DNA of 64,000 nucleotides, taken from NCBI GenBank assembly GCA_964058805.1, contig CAXKVV010000108.1, forward strand, positions 38,297-102,296, read 5' to 3'. The notes below the pieces were generated by a model. It saw only the letters and a list, made by a program, of their open reading frames with translations, was not told where the DNA came from and did not search any database. The translations under genes and the position numbers were made by a program. This DNA is from Schoenoplectus triqueter. Lineage: Eukaryota > Streptophyta > Magnoliopsida > Poales > Cyperaceae. Shown piece by piece: positions 47,396-60,279 of this stretch; the first letter of the stretch is position 1; every line of letters begins with the position of its first letter.

Positions 47396-48181
47396 TGTCT
47401 CTGTTTCTTTTCTTTCTTTTTTTACCTCTTAGTATTTTTTTTTCTTGAAAAAGTTTTCAAGCTACGTCACTGTGTCAGAGGATGAAATATGTAAACAAAA
47501 AACCTGCAGTAGTTTTGAATAATTCAAGTCTTTTTGTTCTGTGTTGTGACTGAATGCTTGCTGTTTTAATTTTCCTGAAGATATTTCATTCTGCAATTTG
47601 TGGTCCATATTTATTTTTTGTTGTGGATTACATCATTTAACATGTTGAAATTGCTGGTGTATGTAAGGTTATAAGCCTCTAGAACAAGGGAAATTTTGTA
47701 TTACCCTCAAACACACTCAGTATTTTTTTTTTCTTTTCCATTATATTTATGGCTTGAGTTATGAGTTTTTTTTTTAAAGATGCAAATAGCAAGTGATTAT
47801 GCAGGTGGATAAATAAATAATGTACCATCCAGACTCAAGAAAAAAAATGCAAAAAATATAGTTCTTGAATTATGTTATATCTTGCAAGTTGAATAGCATT
47901 ATCCAAATCTTGCCATAGGGCAATTATTTACAGTCGCAGCCGCAATTACACAAGTAAATAAACTGCAAACATATACAGAGAAGTAACAAAGGACAAAACT
48001 CACTTCCTCTATAAAGACAGTGGAGGTTTTTGCTTTCAATAGGAGTTGCTGGAGCTGAAAATGTGAGAGTGATCCATTGTTCCCAGAAGAAGCTTTAGTC
48101 TTAAGGTGAGATCAAATTATTTTCTAATTTTGTACTATGAGCTATATGTCTCCTATAAAAGAATTGCACTCCATAAAACCA
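47396..48181. other. intergenic stretch between convergent genes
   Basis: 3' flanks of the 46225 (+) and 48182 (-) genes; T-rich tracts, no further feature. Confidence 0.5.
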
Positions 48182-50224
48182 CTAGTTCGCAAAGGAAGAA
48201 GATTTCTTGCTATACAACTGAAGTGCTTTCGATCGGTTCAATTTATTTGCAAAGCTTCTCAAATCGGCCTTCTCAGATTCTAAAGCTCTCCTCTGTGCTG
48301 TCAACCCCTCTATCTTTTTCCTCTTGATAGCATCGATGACACCTGCTTCTTGTGATGCTGTTGTATTAGACCCGGAAGAAGAGGACTTTTTGTAAGATTC
48401 TTCTGGGGACAGGATGTCCTCCAAGGAACTACTGGAGGTGGAAGCCCTTCGCATTTCATCACATCCATCGATCTCTTCAAAGTTGCTTGATTTTTTCCTC
48501 AACATAAACTTTGCCAACTTGTTGAAAAACTCAGGGCCTTTGCTTTGGCTTTTCTGCCTGCCAGTTGCTGATGAGGGTGTTGTTGGCTTACTGGTTGCCC
48601 AAGCATCGTCTGACAAACAAGGGTCCTCCTGATCAGTTTCAGATATTGAGCTTGCATACTCTAGTATGAGACTTTTGGCCTTGTCTTTGGACTCTGGGGA
48701 AAGGTTATTGTCGAGATCTTTTGCTGTTTTGCCTGAGGAAGGGTTGAAGTTTCTGAGCTCATAGCGGAGGCATGCGTTGACCCATCTGAGGTAAACCAAC
48801 TCCTCAGTGTCCTTTGAACTGTTCAACTTTAGAACTTCTATATCCTTGCTCAGTTCTTCATTAGCTAGCTTCAAGCATTCAAACTCTTTCATTGCTTCTT
48901 CAGCCTACATTTGTCATGAATACAGTTTGAAAATACAAAACTTGTTGACAGGTTCAGATGATATATTCTAACTCTTTGGAAAGATAAAAAATTGAAGCAT
49001 TTCTCTTTTAGTTCTGTTCAATTTTACTTGTGTTTGGACAACTGAGTTCCAAGTTTCTGAAAAATTGATATTTAATATCTCAATAGCATTCGTTGATTAA
49101 TTACCTCTGAACTCTTGTGAAGTGCAAGTTCCAATTTCTTCAAAAGATCAGAATTCTCGCTCAAAAGTTCTGAATTCTTCTTCTGGAGAGTTAAACATTT
49201 ATTCTCTTGGTCTATCAACTTCCTCAATTTATCTTCATGCAATATGCTGACCTTTCTATGAAGACCTGCAAGAATTCCATTTTCCTCCTCCACTTCCTTC
49301 AGTTTCTTTTTCAAGGTTTTGATTTTCACCTTTGTATCATCTTCATATGTTTGCAGACGCTGGTTGTCAATCTTTAAAGTTTCGATTTTCATGTTGTATA
49401 TCATAGTTTCAACTTTGCAGATCTTTAGTTTGCTCTCGAGCTCTCTAATTGTATTCTCTTGCTCCTGCATGCCTTGGTACTTGGAGAGTTGCTGCTCTAA
49501 ACTCCTCTCTTTCTCTTGCAGAGAGGCGATCACGTTAGTTAATTGTAGTATCTGGTCATCTGCTGAGGTAAACTCCTTGTCTTTTGTGGTGTTCTGTGTG
49601 TTTTGCCCCAGAATCTTTGATGCTGACTTGTGATTTCTATCTGGCAAATCTGATAGTGCTTCATTAGACGGGCACCTTTTTGTTGTTGTTGGACCCGTGT
49701 TGTTGTTGTTTATGCTATTGATGGATGAACTTGCTGCAGAAGGAGAGGCCGAGGTGGACCTTGTTTTACCCTTGTTGATCTTTTCCGAATTCTCATCCTT
49801 AAAAAGACGAAAATTGTAGTACACAGCATAGTAATTTGAATAGGAAGACAATTTGAGTTTCACATAACTACAAGTTTCTACAAATTATTTTCTTCATTCT
49901 ATGGTCACTTTGGGGCTATAATAACAATGACTTTATAAATCCAAAATTTTATGAAATAATATCTTTGAAGTAAGATAGATTCCGCAAAATTATGTCTTGG
50001 AATGATGGAGCCCTATTGCCAATAGAAAAGGCTACCATTGGAACAATAATTATAATAAAATAATGTAGCATTACATTTTTGTCATGAGATTCTTCCTTGA
50101 GAGCTGGACGAATTCTCCATGAACCGAACTGGGATAGGAGGAAGCCAGTAAAAGAAAATGCAAACACAATACTGAGCTTCAAAATGAGTGGTTTAACTTC
50201 TCGCCCTTTTGTTAGAAACTCCAT
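48182..50224 (-). CDS. CHUP1-like coiled-coil protein (AR791 type), three exons
   Basis: Exons 50224-50075, 49797-49105 and 48904-48182, all phase 0, give 521 residues. An N-terminal membrane anchor (LSIVFAFSFTGFLLSQFG, about residues 17-34) is followed by a low-complexity Ser/Asn linker with SINSINNNN and a long coiled coil (about residues 130-285, LQEKERSLEQQLSKYQ). The family signature EELVYLRWVNACLRYELRN lies at about 315-333, followed by a Ser-rich tail ending KALQLYSKKSSSFAN. CHUP1 links chloroplasts to actin and has a polyproline stretch and a conserved C-terminal domain. This protein keeps the coiled coil and signature but has no polyproline run and stops early, as in Arabidopsis AR791-type proteins. 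An actin or organelle-positioning role is inference from the family. Boundaries were chosen by donors GTAATG and GTAATT and acceptors TTTAAG and ATGTAG. Confidence 0.88.
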
Positions 50225-51258
50225 CTCTATAGAGCTCTCTCTGATCTTATTTCTTGATTTTTGTGCATCTTCAGTTTGGTTTATATAAAATATTGGGGAA
50301 TTTCAACAAAGTTTGCTCTAGATTGCCAGCAGAAATAACACCGAGATAGCTCAGCTTTTCCCCTTGGCATAAAACTCTATTTTGAGGAGCAAAGAACTGT
50401 CAAATGTTGTACTTTCTAAATTTAGAGTACATAGATCTTGTTTCAAGATAGAATTTAAATGGTGTCAGATGCAAAACGGAACTCTCTGAAAGTTGGTTGG
50501 TGTGAAGGATTAGTAAGCTATACATCGTAGCCAACACTTACGCATTTGGAAATTGAATATCAGTATATCACCATTACTATTTCAGTCCAATCCATGATGA
50601 TTTAGAAATTTATATAGCACAACTTGCCGGCATCTTTGAAGCATCTTCTATGTATTACTTATGAAGATGCACTGCTAGATTGTAATTATAATTCATACAT
50701 ATTATTGTAATAGTTTTTTTGGTAGTTGTATCGGAGAGGAAAACACACAAGATCCCATGTTGCATGTAAATTCATCTGCCTTTTCATAGAATAAGATGAC
50801 AGGGATAGTCTGGTACTTTCACTACAAATCGATATATGTAAGGCTAGACTTTGGACTCGAAAACAAACTTCTCGTTGAATTTGCAAAATGGAATTTTCTG
50901 GGATCAGTTTTTAATTTATAGTAGCAGATAACCCGCCCGTTGTGCAGGCTCTTCAATTTCTTTACAATTTATTATCATTATTAAGTCTTTAATTTATATG
51001 GATCTCGAAATGAAATTTGATCCCACAAAAACAATTCCATGTCATCATGAACTGGGCCTGCCTAAAAGATTAACGAAAAAGCAACATTATCTAGAAGGCC
51101 TATTGACATTCCTTCCTGTGTAACAAGCCCGTTCCCTCTAAATGCAACCCAATAACACTATAATGTATAATGCAATGTAATGTAATTCACTCCTTGATTC
51201 CTCCTCTCTCTCTCTCTCTCTCTCTCTCAGCGGATCCAGAACTTAATTAGATCTAGCC
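50225..51258. promoter_or_regulatory. divergent promoter region between the CHUP1-like and coatomer gamma genes
   Basis: About 1 kb separating head-to-head genes. A pure (CT)n tract at about 51203-51228 ends 31 bases before the coatomer ATG, as often seen in plant 5' leaders. No TATA box assigned for either side. Confidence 0.45.
51203..51228 (+). repeat. (CT)n microsatellite in the coatomer gamma leader
   Basis: About thirteen CT units just upstream of the start codon. Confidence 0.9.
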
Positions 51259-54200
51259 ATGGCGCAACCGATGCTAAAGAAGGACGACGACAGGGATGAC
51301 GAAGGTAATGCAAATCTCCTCCGCTTCAAACCCCGTATCCGGCCAGATCAGCTTTACCCACCCCCCTTTCTTCGTTACGTTCTTCGTTTTCTCTTTCGTT
51401 TGGTTTCTACGATTTTTATAAGTTAGTGAGATGACTATTCTAGATCCGATGTGCATGGATATGAAATCTCCGATTGCAATTTGTCGATGGTAAAGTACTA
51501 AGGTCTGATGTGGACCATGTGGATAGTGAGATCGGGCTGACCTCCAATTAAGGGGCCTGTTATGGTAGTTGTGTTGGGATGTTTGATCCGGTATTTGCTT
51601 TATACTTCTGGTTTCTCCAAATGGCTGGATCTGCTTCTTTTTCCAGTAGCTAGATCTTTTGGCGGTTTATTTTTCTAATAATTACCAATTTGTATTAATA
51701 CTCTTTCTTACGTGTCATGGGAATGGAGCTTTTTTTTTGAAGTTGGATCTCACTTTTAAAGGAGTTTGATGGATACATTTAACCTACTTTTCATGTCAAA
51801 CTGACTGAAATTTGAAATAACTGGGATAATAACCGGCCAGCAGATGTTTAATTTTGCTACATTTTGCTTATTATGTTAAAACACATGAAGTCACTACTCT
51901 AAGTTCTGAATTAAATTTCTTTTCTGAACGTTCACAGTGGAATATCATCCATTTTTTGGGATTGAAAAAGGTGCTGTGCTTCAAGAAGCTAGGGTCTTCA
52001 ATGACTCTCAAATTGATGCAAGGAGGTGCTCTCAGGTTATTTTTTTATCCCCTCATTTTTCTTGTGATCTAATTTTACTACTTAGTCTGTCTTTTACCCA
52101 TCATGTTGGTTGAAATTTAGCCTATTAGATGAGCTGAATGTTTTAAAATGTGTTATTTGGGAATTGGCCACTGAAAATATTATTTTTCTACTGGGCTAGG
52201 AATAGGATCCTCTCTTGCATTATAGGCAAAGTATGAAATTTGTCCAGGAGAAAGTTCATTTGCAGTACTGATCACATATAGATGGTTCTATATGTATGTA
52301 CTTATGTAATCATTATTTAATTTTATTTCTTTCAGGTCATCACTAAGCTTCTCTATTTACTTAACCAAGGAGACACCTTCACACAGGTATTATTTCCAAA
52401 TCGTTGTTTGATGTATTTTTCTATTGATGTATCCCCTATTTGTTTGCTTCTTATGCCAGCCTTCAATTACTTTTTATTTCATTTGGTATTTGTAGATTGA
52501 GGGGACAGAGGTTTTCTTCTCTGTGACAAAGCTATTCCAGTCGAAGGATCCTGGCCTAAGAAGGATGATGTATCTCATGATTAAGGAGCTCTCCCCGTCA
52601 GCTGGAGAGGTTCAATGATGATAGCTTATTAATCTTTTTATCATTTGTGTATAAGATTTTGTGACTGCACTTTTTCATGTCTACTTTTCCACCATTAGGT
52701 GGACATTATAAAGTTGAAATGACATTCTGCTGATTTTACTTGTCAGCATTGCTTTTTATTCTCAATATGGAGTTTGCATATTTGGATGCACTGAAAACTT
52801 GCTTTCTTTTTTTGAGGCTAGGTTATAATGGTGACAAGCTCGTTAATGAAAGATATGAATAGCAAGACGGATATGTACAGGGCAAATGCAATAAGGGTGC
52901 TCTCTCGCATCATAGATGGTACCATCCTTGCTCAGATAGAGAGGTACTTGAAACAAGCCATTGTTGATAAGAACCCAGTTGTTTCTAGTGCTGCACTTGT
53001 TAGTGGCATCCACCTCCTTCAGGTAATTGGACTTAGTTTTTCTTTGAAATTGTTCTAAAAGATATCCGTGAAACTTTTATACATGCAGATTTGGTCTTTG
53101 TAACTTCTTATTGTTAAATTGGTGAAACTATTTTTTTGTAAAAAAGGTATTTCACTTACTCATACTGAGCATGAAATATCTTTCTAAAGCACCACATAAT
53201 TGTGAGGCCCAATAGGTATCTTCTGTATTCTTTTATTTTCTCTATATTTCATTATTGACTGAATTAACCTCAATGTAATGACGTAAAGAGTAAAGAACAC
53301 AGGGGTACCAGGTGTTAGTAGGGCACATGAGACATTCTTCATTTTCCTGCCCGTGCATGAAATATTAATGCTTTGTAGTGTATGTCTGAACTGATTCTTT
53401 GGTCAACCTATTTTAACTTATTAGTAGGTACCAATATAATCCAACAAACTTCTTGAACTTGATGATGTGTTTATCTTATTTTCTGCAATTCTGAGGATTA
53501 CGATTAGATTATGATTTGGTCAAGGAAATAATGGGATAACACTTAGGCTTATAATATGGTTTTCAAACAGACAAGTCCAGAAGTTGTGAAAAGATGGAGT
53601 AATGAAGTTCAAGAAGCTGTTCAGTCCAGAGCCCCTCTAGTCCAATTTCATGGTCTAGCCCTTCTGTACCAGGTATCTTATCTATCTTTATAAAGTGTTT
53701 TTTAAAGTTAGGAGCTCGTTTCCAGTTATGTTTGCCAAACTAATTTTTCTAAACATAAAATATTGAAATATCTCTCGCATTGTAAAGATTATATTTAAGG
53801 TTAAGCGAACAAATTATACCTTACAACTTCACTTTGTCATTTCATTTTTATATGATGCGACAAGCACTCCCCTCTCTTATGAAAATGGTTTTGAAAAGAT
53901 GGTTGTCTAGAATGTATTATAAAAAAAATCTAATTGTCAATGTCAATGTTACCAAAAATTTCAGCGGTGTGCTGGATATTTGTCTTTCTTTATTAAAAAC
54001 AATTTTGAGGTTTTGGTGGTATTGATGAGAACATTGCCAAGTTATTTAGGAAATTAATATTTATGAAGGTTATTGCTTTGAGTTCCTTAGTGTTGGTCGT
54101 TCTTCTTTCTTCTATGAAGTATGAACCATATTGTTCTCTTCTATTTAAATCACACCAAGGACTCGATAAGGCATTTTTTTTTCACATTATGAAAATTTGT

Positions 54201-57200
54201 CTCCTTAACTTTTTCAGATAAGGCAACATGACCGTTTGGCAGTTACCAAGCTAGTTACAAGTCTGACAAAGGGATCAGTGCGTTCACCTCTGGCTCAATG
54301 CCTCCTCATCCGGTATGCTAGCCAGGTAAAATTTTATATCTTGGAAATCTGCTTCTTATTTGTCCCTCATAAAAAGGTGATTATAATGAATGCTGAATGC
54401 TGTTGTAAATTTTCTCTGTGCTCTTTTGTAATTTTCTAGTTTGGGTACCTCATTTCTGTTGGCCATGGCCCTGACAGCTGGCAGAGTATTGTAACAGTCA
54501 GGACAATATGATACTTAAAACTTGTACACATTGAAAAAGTGAATGATAAGTTTACAAAATTCTAGCTAGTCCCTGACTGAAGAAAAAATATGCACTGTAC
54601 TTATTTTTTTTCTGCTAGTACAATCTATTGTGCCTGATGACTGAAGGTAAGCCGCTAATCACTTAACTGGCAGGTAATTAGAGAATCAGGTGTGAACCAG
54701 GCTGGGGAGAGGCCACATTTTGACTACCTGGAGTCATGTCTAAGACACAAGGCTGAAATGGTGATACTGGAGGCAGCCAGGGCCATTACTGAGCTCAGTG
54801 GTGTCACCAGTCGTGAGCTCACTCCTGCCATTACTGTCCTCCAGCTTTTCCTCAGTTCCTCCAAGCCTGTCCTTCGCTTTGCTGCTGTTCGAACACTGAA
54901 CAAGGTGCTTCTTGTAACCCCCCCCCCCTCCCAATCTCCTCTCTCTTTCTCTCCCTCTCTCTCTCCTGTGTGTATGCTTTTGTTCATTTGTGCTTGATGC
55001 AATCGCATTGGTGTCACAAATATTCTACAGATATGTTTTAGTATAGTTCTTTATCACATATGTACAACTACTGCACATGTTAAGGAAGATACTGGAGAAA
55101 CAACATTATAACAGCAGGTGTGGTACATTAAGAGGGTACTAGAGATGCAACTTTATAATCGATCATCTTGAACTGGAAACAGTAAAATCTCTCTTGATCA
55201 ATTGAAAATACATACAGAGATGCCCACACATTCTGGCTTTATTTGATTGGTAATTGAACTAGACATTTGTTTTCTGTGTTGTTAAAAGGTGGCAATGACG
55301 CACCCTCTAGCAGTGACAAACTGCAACATAGACATGGAGAGCCTGATATCTGACAGCAATAGAAGCATCGCTACACTGGCCATAACTACTCTGCTGAAGA
55401 CGGGCAATGAGTCCAGTGTCGACCGGTTGATGAAGCAGATAACCAATTTCATGGCTGACATTGCTGATGAGTTCAAAATTGTCGTTGTTGATGCCATCCG
55501 CTCGCTCTGCGTCAAGTTCCCTCTCAAATATCGTTCCTTGTACATATTTATCCCCCCATTGTCAAATAAATGCTCATGCATATATTCCCTTGAAACATGA
55601 GGAACTGTTACCAAAGTACAAGTCTTTCTCTCATATCTACTTGTCTATGAAGAGAAACAACTAAGAGGGGTTGTTATGCATCTTCTTAAATGAGGAGCAG
55701 ATGGAATCCTAGGTGTTGTATAGAATGATTTTTTTGGGGGAATGCATGGTATTTCCATATGCTTCCTGTGGGTTATCTATACTTGCAGGGTACTTGTGAC
55801 ACTTTATGGTTTCAGGGGCTACACATGAATTTACAGCCTAACTGAAAATAACTTGATCTGTCCTGACCTCTGTAAACCTGCTAAGTAGAGAAGAAGTCTT
55901 TGCCTTGGATTTAACCTCCAGATCCAATTGATTGGTCTTACACCAGATTGCTGGTTTATTAACACTGCTACACAAAAGAGGGGAGAGAAAAGGAATGAGT
56001 GGGACGGGAAAGGTGTAATTTTATATTCTACTTCGGGGGCGGGGGGGGGGGGGGTACAAATTTGGTCAAATTATGTAGAACATTTCACCTCCTCTCCCCT
56101 CCAAATTTCATGTTGTGCAAGTAAAAATAGCTTGGTCAGGTCTGATCATCGTTCCCCTCCCCTCACTCCACCCACTTCTTGAGCTGATGGTAAGGGTTGA
56201 AATGGACAACTGTCAGATGTGAGGTTCCAACATATTATTTATTTGCATGCATCTGTTTTTTCTTTTAAATCTTTGTATTAGGAAGTACTTTGGGTTAATG
56301 CAGGATGCAGTTTGAGTGCTAACTGTTGTCCACTCTGGTAGATCATCCATGTGGATGTGGTTTATTCAACATGAAGTATTCTTCTCAATGTTGCATCCCA
56401 TATCTGACATCTCTGTCTATGCATCTCCCTTGAAGGAGCATGTATATCAAAGGCAACATATCTGATTGCTCAAGTTTTTTTTGGCCCTTGTAGGATGAAT
56501 TTCTTGAGCAACATACTAAGAGAAGAGGGTGGTTTTGAGTATAAGAAGGCAATTGTTGATTCAATAGTCACTCTTATCAGAGATATTCCTGAGGCCAAGG
56601 AAAATGGACTTTTTCACTTATGTGAGTTTATCGAAGATTGCGAGTTCACTTATCTCTCAACTCAGGTACATCAGTAGCAGCTTTTTAAATTATGACAATT
56701 AAAATTGTTAAACTGTTTAACTAGTCTATGGATCACTTAGCGCAGAATCCTCTATAAGACACGTGAATGTTTAGAATGTGTTTAAACTGATTAGACCATT
56801 AAATGACAATCTTCCATTAAATGTTTGTTGAAAGCTTGATTTTTAATAGTTTTGTTATATTTTTTCCGTGTACCTCATATTTGGTCATTAAATGTTGTGT
56901 ATGAGCTTCATTTGTTTTCTTATTGCTAGATACTTCACTTTTTGGGAAATGAAGGCCCGAGGACATCTGATCCTAGCAAATACATCCGTTATATCTACAA
57001 CCGTGTGATACTTGAAAATGCTACTGTGCGTGCTGCTGCTGTCAGTACCTTGGCTAAATTTGGTGCCTTGGTTGATTCACTAAAGGTATTCTTTTTCCAA
57101 AGGAGTTGCTTGCTAGTTTTGTCCTATAATTCATTCTTTGCTGACATCTGTTCTCTATTTGACTTGCAGCCCCGCATATTTATTCTTCTCCGCCGCTGCC

Positions 57201-60200
57201 TGTTCGACAGTGATGATGAGGTATTGTTATTGCTAGACGGGCTTATTTGATTGCCATGTTGTATGTTTCATATTTCTTTGCCCATCTTCCTATTTTTTAT
57301 TTGTTTTTATTTTTTGCTTAGGTCCGTGACCGTGCGACACTCTATCTGAAAGTTTTAGGTGGTGAAGCAACAGTGGGTGCGACTGAGAAAGAAACAAATG
57401 AATTTCTCTTTGGTTCCTTTGACATCCCCCTTGTTAATTTGGAAGCAAGCTTGAAGAACTATGTACATTACTTTACCTTAAATTTTGCTATTAGTGTCTA
57501 GAGTAATTACTTTATCTGGCCTAGCTGTTACCAGTCTACTGTACAAGCTTATTCATATTGGTATCTAATCAATATGTCTAATATTCTGCTCATCCCCTTG
57601 AAGTTAAATGACGTAATAATACAAGCCTACAGGAGATTCATGATTAATTTGTTTAATATCTTTTCTAGAACTGTGATGGAAAAAGAATGCAAAATGCACA
57701 AGTTTGTCTTATTGTTCAATAAATCTTGGTGATCCAAAATTCCAGTTGGTCATCCTATATACTGAATTTTGTGAATATGTATAGTTTTATTTTGCTTCAA
57801 TTTGGTCTTAAGTTAGTCTAATTGTTTCCACATAAGTTTTACATTTCCAATGTCAACTTAATTTTGTTTCATTCAACAGGAGCCATCTGAAGCACCATTT
57901 GATATTTCATCAGTGTCAAGAGAGGTGAGATCTCAGCCTCTTGCAGAGAAGAAGGCACCAGGGAAGAAGCCAACTGGACCTGCAGGGCCCACAAGTGGAC
58001 CTGTTGTCTCAGCTGTTGATGCATATGAGAAGTTGCTTTCATCCATACCGGAGTTTGCTGCCTTCGGCAAGCTCTTCAAGGTATATGCCAGCTAGTTATT
58101 CTATTTAATGTTGAATGAAAAAAGAGATACTTGTTGATGCATATTATAAATCAAGATGATGTTTATTCTCGCCCTGAAGGAAATACAAGTAGTGATGGTA
58201 TCTTTGAAGAAACTATTGAGGATGTGTTGTTGATGTTTCTAGTTTTAGATAGAATTTCCCTGTGCAGACAATCTCGAATCATTGTTGCATTTCAGATACA
58301 CTAGCATCCACTTTCCTCCAGAACCTTTATTATAATTGTTTTGATTGTTTTTCTATAATATTGTGCAGTCATCTGCTCCAGTTGAGTTGACAGAGGCAGA
58401 GACTGAATATGCTGTCAATGTTGTGAAGCACATATATGATGGGCATGTGGTCCTCCAGTTCGATTGCTCTAATACCATCCCTGAGCAGCTGCTTGAGAAT
58501 GTAAGCATAACCCCCCCCCCCCCCCCCCCCCCCCCTCTTCCTCACTTGAATGAGTTTGGGTAGATGTGTACAAATGATCAATTACCTTGAGCGAACCAAT
58601 AAATTCTTACCTGTTATAATTTCTTTGATGCTATGGTTTCCATTTCATTAACAATATGGCTAACTTTCTGTTGAAATTTTCAGGTGACCGTACTCATTGA
58701 TGCTTCTGAAGCTGAGGAATTTTTAGAGGTATACACCAAGCCTCTGAGAAGCTTGCCCTATGACTCACCTGGGCAGACCTTTGTGGCCTTTGAGAAGCCT
58801 GAGGGTGTACCAGCAGTTGGCAAATTCTCCAACGTCCTAAAATTCATCGTGAAGGAGGTCAAATAAAACACGTTTTTGAGTTTTCTTTTAATGTCTTTTA
58901 TACTGATCAAACAACTAAATGTGTTATTGCTTTCTCTAACTAAGTTGCAATGTTGTAACATTGATTAATCAGGTGGATCCGGCCAGTGGTGAAGTAGAGG
59001 ATGATGGAGTGGAGGATGAGTATCAGCTGGAGGACCTTGAAGTGACTTATGCAGATTATATGTTGAAGGTTCCTGTGTCAAACTTCAGAAATGCATGGGA
59101 AAGCATGGATCCAGAAAGTGAACGTGTTGATGAGTATGGGCTTGGCGCTAGGGAGAGCTTGGCTGAGGCTGTCAATGCTGTCATTTTGATCCTTGGCATG
59201 CACCCCTGCGAGGTTTTTTTCTCTCCCTTTCTCACACACGCATGCATGCACACATGCACACTATATTGACATGCTTGTTGAGTGCGAATGTGTATTCTCT
59301 GGTTAATATTTGGGTCAACGTTGATTTAAGTTGGTTTGGGCATACTTGCAAATCTATTCTGGTCTGCTTTGGTTTTTGTTCCCATTTAGTTTGAAAACAG
59401 AATACGCAATTGTACATTTTGTACTGGGTCAATTTTCAGTCAAATTCTGGATGCAATTGGTAGAATATACCGGAATTTAACTGTTTGGATGAAAAAATGT
59501 GATCTTAAAAATTCCCAATGGGTTTCAGGCTGTGGTTTCTGACCAGTCTTTAATGTTGCAATCATTCACTTGGATTATTTTGGGTTATATTTCTTGCAAA
59601 AGTGAATGAAAGTATAGTGATTTGCTACTTTTAGTATTATTGCTGTTGTTATAAATATAGTTGTATTACTATTTTGCTATGAATTGGGTATATCTGGGTT
59701 TATTCATTATTCCTGTTAAAATTCCCTAGCACAGCTGCTGTAACAGAAGTTACTGACAAACAGAACCCATGTGATTTTGTTATTCATGAGTTTTCCATTA
59801 ATTGGTAGTAGGACAAGTGAGGGGATATTGTATGTTTGTGGGAAAAGGAACTCAATATATTAAATCAATGTTTTGCTGTTCAGAACTTCGGGCTAAGTTG
59901 CATACCCAATTATGCAGTCAGATCTGCCCATATAGGAACTTCAGTGACTTTGTAACTGGGAGCTGTACCAGGGGTTTGGAACAAAGTTTGAATATTGTTT
60001 CATTTGAGTGGTTTCTGGTTTGATGCTGCTTTTGGATTTTTATCTGACTTCTATAATTAACAAACTACATGACTTCATATGCAGGGAACTGAAGTTGTCC
60101 CCAACAATTCTAGATCTCATACATGTCTCCTCTCAGGCGTATATATAGGAAATGTGAAGGTGCTTGTAAGGCTCTCTTTTGGTATTAGTGGGCCCAAGGA

Positions 60201-60279
60201 GGTTGCCATGAAACTAGCTGTCAGAGCCGATGACCCTGAAGTGAGTGATAAAATCCACGAAATTGTGGCTAGTGGTTAG
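51259..60279 (+). CDS. coatomer subunit gamma (gamma-COP), complete, 18 exons
   Basis: Subunit of the COPI coat that drives Golgi-to-ER and intra-Golgi vesicle transport. Exons: 51259-51304, 51938-52035, 52336-52386, 52496-52609, 52822-53022, 53571-53672, 54218-54325, 54674-54904, 55289-55539, 56494-56665, 56930-57085, 57170-57220, 57322-57462, 57880-58080, 58369-58500, 58684-58857, 58973-59212, 60085-60279. Every junction has GT-AG and phases close to 887 residues, matching the usual plant length (886-887). The N-terminal adaptin-type helical solenoid runs to about residue 560 ([67 protein letters not shown]). A basic linker ([13 protein letters not shown]) precedes the appendage domain ([63 protein letters not shown], ending IHEIVASG). 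No lesions. Introns hold long homopolymers, including C25 beside exon 15. Confidence 0.98.
54918..54928 (+). repeat. poly-C tract in coatomer gamma intron 8
   Basis: Eleven C, 14 bases after the donor, followed by a CT-rich stretch. Confidence 0.8.
56041..56054 (+). repeat. poly-G tract in coatomer gamma intron 9
   Basis: Fourteen G preceded by CGGGGGC; the opposite sense to the other two homopolymers of the gene. Confidence 0.85.
58511..58535 (+). repeat. poly-C tract (25 C) just after the donor of coatomer gamma intron 15
   Basis: The donor GTAAGC at 58501 is followed after GTAAGCATAA by 25 consecutive C. Confidence 0.85.
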
